Origin: Halovenus sp. | GTDB taxonomy: Archaea > Halobacteriota > Halobacteria > Halobacteriales > Haloarculaceae | Assembly (NCBI GenBank): GCA_028274925.1 | Contig: JAQCNR010000457.1 | Location: 1-37,323 of the forward strand | Direction of reading: 5' to 3' | DNA length: 37,323 bases | Shown: piece by piece, positions 29,289 to 37,323 of the stretch | Layout: the number at the start of each line of letters is the position of its first letter | Position numbering within the stretch: the first letter of the stretch is position 1 | Position numbers and translations under genes: made by a program | Notes under the pieces: generated by a model | Told to the model about the DNA's origin: nothing | The model's database searches: none | The model's input: only the letters and a program-made list of their open reading frames with translations

Positions 29289-29361
29289 GCCGCCAGAGCT
29301 GTCTCGAAACCGACAGCTGCCGTAACCCACAACTAAATACTCCGGCTTGTAAGGTGCGAGC

Positions 29362-30366
29362 ATGACAGACAGAGACGTATTTCTCTCCGTCGGCGCACAG
29401 CCCTCGCTCGACGCGATGGTCGACCAGATTGAATTCGCCGAAGAACTCGGCTACGACTTCGCCTGGGCTCCGGAAACGTGGGGTCGTGACGCCGTGACAC
29501 TGCTCGCGACGGCCGCACACCGGACCGACGAAATCGGGCTTGGGACGAGTATTCTCAACGCCTACTCCCGGTCACCCTCGCTGCTGGGTCAGACTGCCGC
29601 GACGCTACAGGAGGCCAGCGACGGTCGCTTCCGCCTCGGTGTCGGCCCCTCAGGCCCAATTGTCATCGAGAACTGGCACGGGGCGGACTTCGGGAATCCG
29701 CTCCGGCGGACCCGCGAAACAGTTGAGATAATCAAGCAAGTTCTCACCGGCGAGGAAGTTTCCTACGACGGCGAGTACTTCGAACTCGATGGATTCCGAC
29801 TGCGCTCTGCCCTCCCAGAGACGACTCCGAAAGTCGACGCTGCAGGGTTGGGACCGAAGGCTGTCGAGATGTGTGGTCGCTTCGCCGACGGCTGGCACGC
29901 GACCACCTTCACCCACGACGGGTTGGCCGACCGGATGGACGACCTGGAGCGAGGGCTCGAACTCGGTGACCGCGACCACGAGCAGTTCCGCACGACGGTG
30001 TCGGTGACCTGCTGTGCGCTGGACGACTCCGAACACGCTCGGGACCTCGTTACGCAACACGTCGCCTTCTACATCGGTGGGATGGGCACGTACTACCGCG
30101 ACAGCATCGCTAGGCAGGGCCACGAAGACCTCGCACACTCGATTCACGACGCCTGGCAGGACAACGAACGCGACCACGCCCAGCAACTCGTCAGAGACGA
30201 ACTGCTCTCGCAGATGGATGTCGCCGGAACGCCGAAGGAAGCCCGCGAACAACTCGCAAAATACGAGGCCATCGACGGTGTCGACGCGGTCTATACGTCC
30301 TACCCGCGCGGTGCAAACGTCGACGAAATCAAACAGACGATGGAGGCGCTCGCGCCCGACCGCTAG
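29362..30366 (+). CDS. Coenzyme F420-dependent oxidoreductase, LLM family (NP1902A-like)
   Basis: MTDRDVFLSVGAQPSLDAMVDQIEFAEELGYDFAWAPETWGRDAVTLLATAAHRTDEIGLGTSILNAYSRSPSLLGQTAATLQEAS. Confidence 0.9.
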   Translation: MTDRDVFLSVGAQPSLDAMVDQIEFAEELGYDFAWAPETWGRDAVTLLATAAHRTDEIGLGTSILNAYSRSPSLLGQTAATLQEASDGRFRLGVGPSGPIVIENWHGADFGNPLRRTRETVEIIKQVLTGEEVSYDGEYFELDGFRLRSALPETTPKVDAAGLGPKAVEMCGRFADGWHATTFTHDGLADRMDDLERGLELGDRDHEQFRTTVSVTCCALDDSEHARDLVTQHVAFYIGGMGTYYRDSIARQGHEDLAHSIHDAWQDNERDHAQQLVRDELLSQMDVAGTPKEAREQLAKYEAIDGVDAVYTSYPRGANVDEIKQTMEALAPDR

Positions 30367-31079
30367 TCGCCAGCGGCACTCGACCGCGTAGCCGTCTCCT
30401 CGCGAGTCTCGCGCACGAACGCGGTGAAGTTCTCGAACAGTTTCTTCGTCCGGCAGGCAGCGGCGTAGTTCTCCTCGGTGACGCCGTCGAGTACCGACTG
30501 CCGGCGTTCGGCCGACAACTGGTCTTTGCCGTCGGTAATCTTGCGGGCGGTTTCCATGTCGTACTCGGGGTGGAACTGCACGGTGAAGACGGAGCCGTGC
30601 CGGAAGCCGTGGATTCCGTAGTCGTTGGTCGCCAGTAGCTCTGCGCCCGGTGGTAGCTCCTCGACGCGGTCGGAGTGCGTCGTGAAGGCTGTGAAGCGCT
30701 CGTCGATACCGTCGAACAGCAGCGACTCGCCACTGTGTTCGATCTCCCGGTAGCCAATCTCGTACTCGTCCATCCCCGCGACGCGGCCGCCGAGCACGTC
30801 GGCCAGTAGTTGGTGGCCGTAACAGACGCCAAGAAAGGGCATCCCGGTCTCGATTGCGTCGCCGACCCAGCGCTTCAACGCACCAATCCACGGTTCGTCC
30901 CAGTACACTGAAGCGCGGGAGCCGGTGAGGACCGCAGCGTCGAACTCGAAACTGTCGGGGAGGTCACCCTCTGTGACGTTGTACTCCACCAGGTCGGCGT
31001 CCAGTTCCCGCCGAAAGTTCCGTCGGGTGTGGTCGCCGTCGTGGGCTGCGTTCAATAATGCGATGCGCAGTCGACTCAT
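30363..31079 (-). CDS. Class I glutamine amidotransferase-like protein
   Basis: AVLTGSRASVYWDEPW, MPFLGVCYGHQLLADVLGG (nucleophile Cys), VFTVQFHPEYD. Convergent stop shared with the preceding gene (ctag). Confidence 0.88.
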   Translation of the reverse strand: MSRLRIALLNAAHDGDHTRRNFRRELDADLVEYNVTEGDLPDSFEFDAAVLTGSRASVYWDEPWIGALKRWVGDAIETGMPFLGVCYGHQLLADVLGGRVAGMDEYEIGYREIEHSGESLLFDGIDERFTAFTTHSDRVEELPPGAELLATNDYGIHGFRHGSVFTVQFHPEYDMETARKITDGKDQLSAERRQSVLDGVTEENYAAACRTKKLFENFTAFVRETREETATRSSAAGD

Positions 31080-31144
31080 TGGGTTAGTTACTGGACACGC
31101 GGACTTAAGTAACTCACCGGCTGCGAGTTCTGCCGGACTCGCGG

Positions 31145-31921
31145 TCACGCCGAGCGGTGGTCGTCGAGAAAGCCAGCAAGCCGGTCGGTCACCGCTCGGG
31201 CGTGTTCGACGTGAGCGAGATGTCGGCCCTCGACGGCCTCGAACTCGCCACGGGGCAAGTCTTCGGCCAGTTCACGACCAACCTCGGGGTCGATAACTGG
31301 GTCCTCGACGCCGTGGAAGACCAGCGCTGGCGTCGTGAGTTCGTACAGGGGGCCGGCGTCGAAGGACTCGACGGCAGCAATCTGTGCGTCCAGTCCCTCG
31401 GCGTGGTCATCCCCAATGCGCCACTGGAGTATCTGCTCGAAGGCGTCAGACTCTCGAAATGCCTGTGAGAACGCACCCACCGATGCGTCCCGGAACTGTG
31501 CCGCAGTCGCGCCCTCACCTGGGTGCAGTGCCCGAAGCGCCGCACTATCGACATCGTCTCCCAGTGGTGCGGTCCCAACGAGCGACAGCGAAGCAGCGCG
31601 GCCGTATTCGCGGGCGTATCTGAGCGCTATCATCCCACCGAGGCCAGCGCCGACGAGGTGGGCACGTCTGGCCGAGCTATCAGCAAGAATTGCTTCAAGA
31701 TCGGCAGCGAGTCGGTCGACATCGTATGGTCCTTCGGGCGCGTCGGACCGACCCGTCCCTCGCAGGTCCCACGCCAGTGTCCGGTACGGTCCGGCGAGTC
31801 CGTCGTACTGACCGGCCCACTGCCACGCCCCAAATCCACAGTCACCTACGAAGGCAACGCATTCGCCCTCGCCCGCAGTCTCGTAATAGAGGTCGGCACC
31901 ATCGTCGGTCGTCACGTACAC
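31145..31921 (-). CDS. Alpha/beta-hydrolase fold protein with altered nucleophile elbow
   Basis: YRTLAWDLRGTGRSD, HLVGAGLGGMIALRYA (Ser position is Gly), ALVFHGVEDPVIDPEV, EGRHLAHVEHA. Start uncertain (GTG 31921 or ATG 31983). Confidence 0.82.
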   Translation of the reverse strand: MYVTTDDGADLYYETAGEGECVAFVGDCGFGAWQWAGQYDGLAGPYRTLAWDLRGTGRSDAPEGPYDVDRLAADLEAILADSSARRAHLVGAGLGGMIALRYAREYGRAASLSLVGTAPLGDDVDSAALRALHPGEGATAAQFRDASVGAFSQAFRESDAFEQILQWRIGDDHAEGLDAQIAAVESFDAGPLYELTTPALVFHGVEDPVIDPEVGRELAEDLPRGEFEAVEGRHLAHVEHARAVTDRLAGFLDDHRSA

Positions 31922-32009
31922 ACCACTCCTTCGAGTGCGGCAGGCAAATGCGTACTGGACCAGTTGGAAAGTCACAACTGACATGTGACAGTGTACCGAT
32001 TTCCGCTGT

Positions 32010-32504
32010 ATGTCAGCAGACGATACCGACACTGCGACGCTCACTTCCTCGTATACGGAGATGACTGAGATGCTGTTGCCCAACGACACGAACGCGCTGG
32101 GCCGCGCGCTAGGTGGTGTGGTGCTGCACTGGATGGATATCTGTGGCGCGATTGCCTCGCTACGCTTCTCGAATCAGGCCGTCGTTACGGCGTCGATGGA
32201 CCACGTCGATTTCAAAGCGCCAATCGACCTCGGCGAAATCGCCGTTATCGAGGCCTACGTCTACGACACCGGCCGAACGAGTGTCAACGTCAAAGTCGAC
32301 GTCCACGCGGAGAACCCACGGGCTGGCGACACCCGCGAGACAACCTCCTCGTTTCTGACCTTTGTCGCGATTGACGACAGTGGCAATCCAACAGCGGTTC
32401 CGGATTTGCTCTGTGAGACGGACAACGAACAGGCACTCCAAGAACAGGCCAAAGCCGAGCGCAAAGCAGAACTTGAAGCCCTCGTCGAACGACTCGACGA
32501 TTAA
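32010..32504 (+). CDS. Acyl-CoA thioesterase (hotdog, BFIT/YciA-like)
   Basis: LLPNDTNALGRALGGVVLHWMDICGAIASLRFSNQAVVTASMDHVDFKAPI. Confidence 0.92.
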   Translation: MSADDTDTATLTSSYTEMTEMLLPNDTNALGRALGGVVLHWMDICGAIASLRFSNQAVVTASMDHVDFKAPIDLGEIAVIEAYVYDTGRTSVNVKVDVHAENPRAGDTRETTSSFLTFVAIDDSGNPTAVPDLLCETDNEQALQEQAKAERKAELEALVERLDD

Positions 32505-32971
32505 TCCCAGTACGCTGTCTCCGCGTCTATCGGAAAATAACCCTCGAAGGAACGTTCTTCACGACCGCCCGGCGGCGAACCAACGTAGACACCGAACATC
32601 TCCTTGTCCGGGTAGATTGTTACGTCTGGCTCGTTCATCGTTGAGATGGCGAGATACCGCAGTGGGTCGTCGCTGTCGTTGACGACGCGGTGGCCGCCGG
32701 ACTCATCGGCCGGAAACGAGCAGAATGTGCCGGCGCTAATCTCTTCTGTGCCATCGGCTGCCCGAAGTTGCCCCTCGCCAGCGAGCACGTAGATGGCTTC
32801 CTCGTTGGCGGTGTGGTAGTGGTAGGGCCACGACCGCTCACCAGACGGCAGTTCGTAGAGACTACAGCCGAGTTGGTCAGTCTCTGCGGCCGTGCCGAGT
32901 TCCTTCCGGCGAAAGGTTGCCTCCTCTTTATCGTAGGTTTCCCAGTCGAGGTCGGATTCGTCAACCTGCAT
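32501..32971 (-). CDS. Cupin-domain protein
   Basis: SWPYHYHTANEEAIYVLAGEGQLRAADGTEEISAGTFCSFPADESGGHRVVNDSDDPLRYLAIS. Stop overlaps the preceding gene (ttaa). Confidence 0.88.
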   Translation of the reverse strand: MQVDESDLDWETYDKEEATFRRKELGTAAETDQLGCSLYELPSGERSWPYHYHTANEEAIYVLAGEGQLRAADGTEEISAGTFCSFPADESGGHRVVNDSDDPLRYLAISTMNEPDVTIYPDKEMFGVYVGSPPGGREERSFEGYFPIDAETAYWD

Positions 32972-33010
32972 ACTGGGCCCGTCAACGGCCACAAAAATGT
33001 AGCTGTGGGC

Positions 33011-34309
33011 TCAGTCGTACTTTTGCTGAACTACATCTGCGAGTCCGCACTCTTCGAGCAAGTCGATTGGTGTTAGCATCGACAGTTGGACGACGCCAGG
33101 GAGGCGGGCAATCTCGACGCCGCCGGTGAAGGTACACCGCCCCCGGACTTCGCCTTCGGTAATTCCGAAGAGGTTGCTGGCGCGCTCGAAGGCATTTTCA
33201 GTGGCAGCGTTGATCGTCTCGCCGGAGCCAACCACCTGCAGCGGTGCTGCCTCACTCATATCGACCCCGTGTTCGGCGGCGAGGTTTCGTCCAGTCTCCA
33301 GTTCCTCGTCGCTGTATGGTTTGGCGATGTCGGGCAGGTCGGATTCGTTCGGCAGCAGAATCGGCCCGTCGAGTCCGACATCTTTGATTACTTCGACGGA
33401 GAGTTTCGTCTTGCCGCTCACATCGGTGGTGTGTAGCGACAGTTCGCCGTCACCCTGGTTGGCGTGGAGGTCACCGACGTACAGCCCTGCCCCCTCGATT
33501 TCGACCGGACAGATGAGTGTCGCTCCCGGCCGCACGTCGTTCGAGTCGAGGTGGCCGTCAGTGCGTGCTCGCAGCGCTTCCTGGTCTTCGAGTCCCCATT
33601 CGTGGTCAGCACCGACGAGGAACTGCCCGAAGTCACCAGCGTTGTGGCTGTCGGGGAACTCCACGGCGGGTGTCGTCCCAATATTCCCGATGAACGGCCG
33701 GAGGTGACCGAGCGCGCCGGGCATCTCCGACGGTTTGTACAGCAGGATTGGGTGCTGGCGAGAGTTCTCTGGAATCGCCATCGCCTCCTCGGCATTCTGT
33801 GCGAACTCCTCGGCCGCGTCGTTGTCGAGAGTCAGCCCAACTGTGTGGTCGTCGTCGAAGGCGACGGTGTAGCCGAACTCGAACCCAAAGGAGGAGGCGT
33901 TTGCGCCGCACTCTGCACACCGAATCGCGTCTTCGCCTGTCCCCTCGACGACGCTGTCGGGCCACTCGGTTCCACACTCCGGGCAGCGGTGGTCGACGAA
34001 TGGGTCGTCGCCGAAGGCGTCCTCGTTTTCGTCCATCGACCCTGTCGAGGTTGCGACGCTCGTGACGTCCACCGCTTCGATGTGGACAATCAGTGCGTCG
34101 CCGGGTCTTGCTCCCTCGACGTAGATTGGCGCTGTCACCTCGTGGCCGCCGCGAAACTCCGGTGTAATCATCGGCCCCCAACAGGCCGGCGGCGTGTGTG
34201 TCCGCACTGTTCCCCCGTCTGCGACGGTCCCACTCCACTCCTGGTCTGGACCGACGAGTCCTTTCGTGAACTGGTCGACTTCCAGTTCCTGTTGCACTTG
34301 GCGTGACAT
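33011..34309 (-). CDS. Acetamidase/formamidase family protein with zinc-ribbon-like insert
   Basis: GPDQEWSGTVADGGTVRTHTPPACWGPM, EVTAPIYVEGARPGDALIVHIE, CPECGTEWPDSVVEGTGEDAIRCAECG, GDLHANQGDGELS. Start 34309. Confidence 0.88.
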   Translation of the reverse strand: MSRQVQQELEVDQFTKGLVGPDQEWSGTVADGGTVRTHTPPACWGPMITPEFRGGHEVTAPIYVEGARPGDALIVHIEAVDVTSVATSTGSMDENEDAFGDDPFVDHRCPECGTEWPDSVVEGTGEDAIRCAECGANASSFGFEFGYTVAFDDDHTVGLTLDNDAAEEFAQNAEEAMAIPENSRQHPILLYKPSEMPGALGHLRPFIGNIGTTPAVEFPDSHNAGDFGQFLVGADHEWGLEDQEALRARTDGHLDSNDVRPGATLICPVEIEGAGLYVGDLHANQGDGELSLHTTDVSGKTKLSVEVIKDVGLDGPILLPNESDLPDIAKPYSDEELETGRNLAAEHGVDMSEAAPLQVVGSGETINAATENAFERASNLFGITEGEVRGRCTFTGGVEIARLPGVVQLSMLTPIDLLEECGLADVVQQKYD

Positions 34310-34426
34310 AGTGTGGTATACGAACACAAGCAGCATAATGATTGGTGCTTCCCCTCCCTGTGCTCGTTTCCGAAGGTATTTTGCCCTCGGTTGAGTACAA
34401 CAGACAACTGAGCGATTCGTAGAACT

Positions 34427-34783
34427 ATGAGCATCTTCAAAGAGAAAGTCGACGAGGAGTATCTCACCATTTCAGAAACCAAAGAGATTCTCGAAGATAT
34501 CGAGATGGAGCGCGCTGACGACGAGGACCGCGAGATGCGGTACGAACTCTCTCGCGCTATCGAGCACGTCAACCGCTTTGCCGACCTCTCGCCGTCGGAC
34601 GCTCAGGAGTTCGTCGAGGAACTGCTCGAACTGGAGAAAGTCGACGACAAGACGGCCCACAAGATTGTCGACACACAACCGCTCGACCGCGACGAACTCC
34701 GCGCGCTGTACGCCCAAGAGCGGTACTCACTGTCCGGTGACGAACTCGACGACATCCTTGATGTCGTCAAAAAATACGCCTGA
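34427..34783 (+). CDS. rpoF: DNA-directed RNA polymerase subunit F (Rpo4/RPB4)
   Basis: MSIFKEKVDEEYLTISETKEIL...AHKIVDTQPLDRDELRALYAQERYSLSGDELDDILDVVKKYA. Confidence 0.93.
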   Translation: MSIFKEKVDEEYLTISETKEILEDIEMERADDEDREMRYELSRAIEHVNRFADLSPSDAQEFVEELLELEKVDDKTAHKIVDTQPLDRDELRALYAQERYSLSGDELDDILDVVKKYA

Positions 34784-34824
34784 CTGACGCGTAGTTTTTT
34801 GATGGTATCGCTCGCAGAACAGGT

Positions 34825-35634
34825 ATGTCGTTTGACGAGCCAGCAACAGCGATGTACCGCGAGCGGGCAGACACACTCAGCGCCGAGGCCGGCAGCGGTC
34901 CCGAACTGCTTTGTGCCCACGGCACCCTGATGGACCGGACGATGTTCGACCCACAACTCGACGGCTTGTCCGACGAGTACCGGGTCGCTGCGTACAATCT
35001 CCGCGCCCGGACCGAACGCGCCTTCGACCCCTACGACCTCGATGACCTCGTCGAAGACTGTCGCGCGATGATGGACGGACTTGGGATGGACAAACCCGTG
35101 CTCGCTGGGATGTCCATGGGTGGGTTCATGACGCTGCGACTGGCGATCAACTATCCCGACGAAATCTCTGGGCTCGTTCTCATCGACTCCACGTCGAAGC
35201 CCCACACTGACGACGATATCGAACTCTATCGCGGGATGATCGAACAGGGCCGTGACGACGACGGGATGGAACTGAGCATGGCCGAAACAGTCACACACTT
35301 CCTGTTCGGCGAGACCACACTCGAACAGAACTCGGACCTCGTCGAGTCGTGGGTCGACCGCTGGCGCACCTACCCCGGCGAGTCGGTCTATCAGGAGGTC
35401 TATTCGTGGCTCGAACGACCCGACGTGACCGACGAACTCCACGACCTCGATATCCCGACGCTGGTCGTCCACGGCGAGGAAGACGCCTCGATCGACTACG
35501 AACGTGCCAAACCCACCGTCGATGCACTCGACGCAGAGACGGCGCTGATTCCCGAGGCTGGCCACTCCTCGAACCTCGAACAGCCAGCCGTTGTCAACGA
35601 CGCGATTCGGTCGTTCCTCGGCGACGTGTACTGA
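34825..35634 (+). CDS. Alpha/beta-fold hydrolase
   Basis: LLCAHGTLMDRTMFDPQLDGLSDEYRVAAYNLRAR, VLAGMSMGGFMTLRLA (intact GxSxG), LVVHGEEDASIDYE, EAGHSSNLEQP. Confidence 0.92.
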   Translation: MSFDEPATAMYRERADTLSAEAGSGPELLCAHGTLMDRTMFDPQLDGLSDEYRVAAYNLRARTERAFDPYDLDDLVEDCRAMMDGLGMDKPVLAGMSMGGFMTLRLAINYPDEISGLVLIDSTSKPHTDDDIELYRGMIEQGRDDDGMELSMAETVTHFLFGETTLEQNSDLVESWVDRWRTYPGESVYQEVYSWLERPDVTDELHDLDIPTLVVHGEEDASIDYERAKPTVDALDAETALIPEAGHSSNLEQPAVVNDAIRSFLGDVY

Positions 35635-35681
35635 CCCGTTCCGAGTAACTGATACCGGTCGAACCCGTAGCACTGAGTATA

Positions 35682-36068
35682 ATGGGTCTCGATCTGACGC
35701 GTCGTCGACTCCTCCAGTCTGGGGCCGCGCTATCCGCTGTTGGAGTCGCAGGCTGTTTCGGTGACGACATCACCGAGGGGGAAGTTCGGGCGGAAGTTGT
35801 CACTGTCAATCCAACCGAACTCGACGAACCGGTCGAGGGAACAGTCGACGTGACTGCGCTCGTCGCGAATCATCAGCAACCGGCAGACCTCAAAGTCATC
35901 ATCGAGGCGGTTGACCTCGACAAAAAAACCGACGAGGGCCGACAGGCGATTACGGCAATGACCTCTCTCGTCGCGCAATTCGACCAGGAAGAACAGCGTG
36001 AGGTCACGACCGAAATCGAGCCAGGACCCACAGCCGACGGCCTGTTGGGCCGGGTCGAACCGGCTTAG
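35682..36068 (+). CDS. Tat-exported lipoprotein, unknown function
   Basis: TRRRLLQSGAALSAVGVAGCFGDD: twin-arginine plus lipobox Cys; beta-rich remainder. Confidence 0.75.
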   Translation: MGLDLTRRRLLQSGAALSAVGVAGCFGDDITEGEVRAEVVTVNPTELDEPVEGTVDVTALVANHQQPADLKVIIEAVDLDKKTDEGRQAITAMTSLVAQFDQEEQREVTTEIEPGPTADGLLGRVEPA

Positions 36069-37045
36069 ACCCCGGGAACGTTCTCTTCGGCTTCGAGCAG
36101 TTCGTGATAGCGGTTACGAATCGTCACTTCGGAGATGTTCGCAACTTCACTCACTTCGCTTTGTGTTACCTTCTCGTTGGTGAGTAGCGACGCGGCATAC
36201 ACTGCGGCCGCAGCCAGTCCGACCGGCGATTTGCCCGAGTGGACGCCCTGCTCTTTGGCGTTCTGGAGCAACTGCCGAGCACGTCGCTCGACTTCCTCCG
36301 AAAGTTCTAGGTCCGAGACGAACCGTGGGACGTAACTCTCGGGGTCGGCCGGCTTGATTTCCAGACTCAGTTCTCGGACGACGTAGCGGTAGGTCCGGGC
36401 AATTTCGTCTTTGTCGACCCGCGACACCGTCGTCAACTCGTCGAGCGAGCGCGGTGTCCCGGCTTTCCGGGCCGCAGCGTACAGCGACGCAGTCGCGACA
36501 CCCTCGATAGAGCGGCCGGGCAGGAGGTCTTCCTCCAGCGCACGGCGGTAGATGACACTCGCGGTCTCACGGACATTCTCGGGGAGGCCGAGGGCGCTTG
36601 CCATCCGGTCAATCTCGCCCAGCGCTTGCTTGAGATTGCGTTCTTTGGAGTCGCGGGTGCGGAACCGTTCGTTCCACGTCCGCAGTCGTTGCATCTTCTC
36701 GCGCTGTCGGCTGGACAGTGCGTTCCCGTAGGCGTCTTTGTCCTGCCAGCCGATGTTCGTCGATAGTCCCTTGTCGTGCATCATGTTCGTCGTCGGTGCA
36801 CCGACGCGGGATTTTTCGTCTTTTTCTTTCGAGTCGAAGGCCCGCCACTCCGGACCGGGGTCGATTTCGTCCTCCTCGACGACCAGCCCGCAGTCCTCAC
36901 AGACCGTCTCACCGTGTTCGGCGTCCGAGGCGAGGTTGCCACCACACTCCGGACAAACGAGCGTCTCTTCTTCCTCGCTCTCCTGTTCTTCAGTTTCTTC
37001 GCGCTCGCTCTCGCGCGCATACCGTCTTGTTGTCGTGTCAGTCAT
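36065..37045 (-). CDS. tfb: Transcription initiation factor IIB (TFB)
   Basis: CPECGGNLASDAEHGETVCEDCGLVVEEDEIDPGPEWRAF zinc ribbon, two cyclin-like repeats, SPVGLAAAAVYAASLL, SEVANISEVTIRNRYHELL. Confidence 0.96.
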   Translation of the reverse strand: MTDTTTRRYARESEREETEEQESEEEETLVCPECGGNLASDAEHGETVCEDCGLVVEEDEIDPGPEWRAFDSKEKDEKSRVGAPTTNMMHDKGLSTNIGWQDKDAYGNALSSRQREKMQRLRTWNERFRTRDSKERNLKQALGEIDRMASALGLPENVRETASVIYRRALEEDLLPGRSIEGVATASLYAAARKAGTPRSLDELTTVSRVDKDEIARTYRYVVRELSLEIKPADPESYVPRFVSDLELSEEVERRARQLLQNAKEQGVHSGKSPVGLAAAAVYAASLLTNEKVTQSEVSEVANISEVTIRNRYHELLEAEENVPGV

Positions 37046-37323
37046 GTTGGTCTCTGCTGGTGAATGGGGAGTTCACGGAAAACGTCCAGCGGTAGATTTA
37101 TGTTAGTGGCCAGAACGTATAAACCCTTTCCCGATAGTTTCTTTTCGAACCCGACTTCCGTTGAAGACTCTTGGAGACGGACCCAAATTCAGTTGTAGCA
37201 CTCCAATTTATATACCACTACTTACTGCACAATAATACTCTCTTTGGTGTACTCTCTGACCGGAAACATATTACAAAAACCTCTTTAGTCCAGATATAAA
37301 TGGAAAGATCGTATGAACGATAA

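Noticed and set aside
29650-30891. 413-aa minus-strand ORF
   Set aside because: Overlaps two well-supported genes (F420 oxidoreductase and glutamine amidotransferase) in wrong frame or strand; Arg-rich shadow ORF.
37046-37323. AT-rich region upstream of tfb, with ATGAACGATAA at the very end
   Set aside because: Likely promoter or long leader of tfb; the terminal ATG is cut by the window edge and cannot be assessed.

Overview
This is a haloarchaeal chromosomal window: high GC, acidic proteins, TFB, RpoF, FtsZ2, NcsA, GshA. I support about 38 protein-coding genes, including one 59-aa CDS absent from the ORF track. I saw no rRNA, tRNA or CRISPR. Main blocks: (1) a cell-division locus (double-zinc-ribbon C-terminus, probably CdrL; RHH regulator CdrS; FtsZ2) with a perfect 13-bp inverted repeat in its promoter/leader, followed by ncsA; (2) housekeeping and metabolic genes (S9 peptidase, endonuclease IV, lipoate ligase-like, LLM-family F420 oxidoreductases, uvrB, gshA, RNase P Rpp30, glycerate kinase, PssA-like); (3) a 235-bp MITE-like palindromic element at 11417-11651 with 14-bp terminal inverted repeats and an exact 8-bp target-site duplication, foldable into a cloverleaf; (4) an accessory surface/export locus at about 19.3-27.5 kb (DUF5305-like protein, extended SipW-like signal peptidase, several Tat- or Sec-targeted DUF1102/TasA-like secreted proteins, membrane-bound wHTH regulator). 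The most interesting candidate is a translationally coupled pair: a secreted protein ending in a Gly-Gly + TM + Arg-Arg tail, and a rhomboid protease with a complete active site. This resembles a bacterial rhombosortase/GlyGly-CTERM system, here in an archaeon. No database or folding tool was run; homology calls come from recognised motifs and remembered families.
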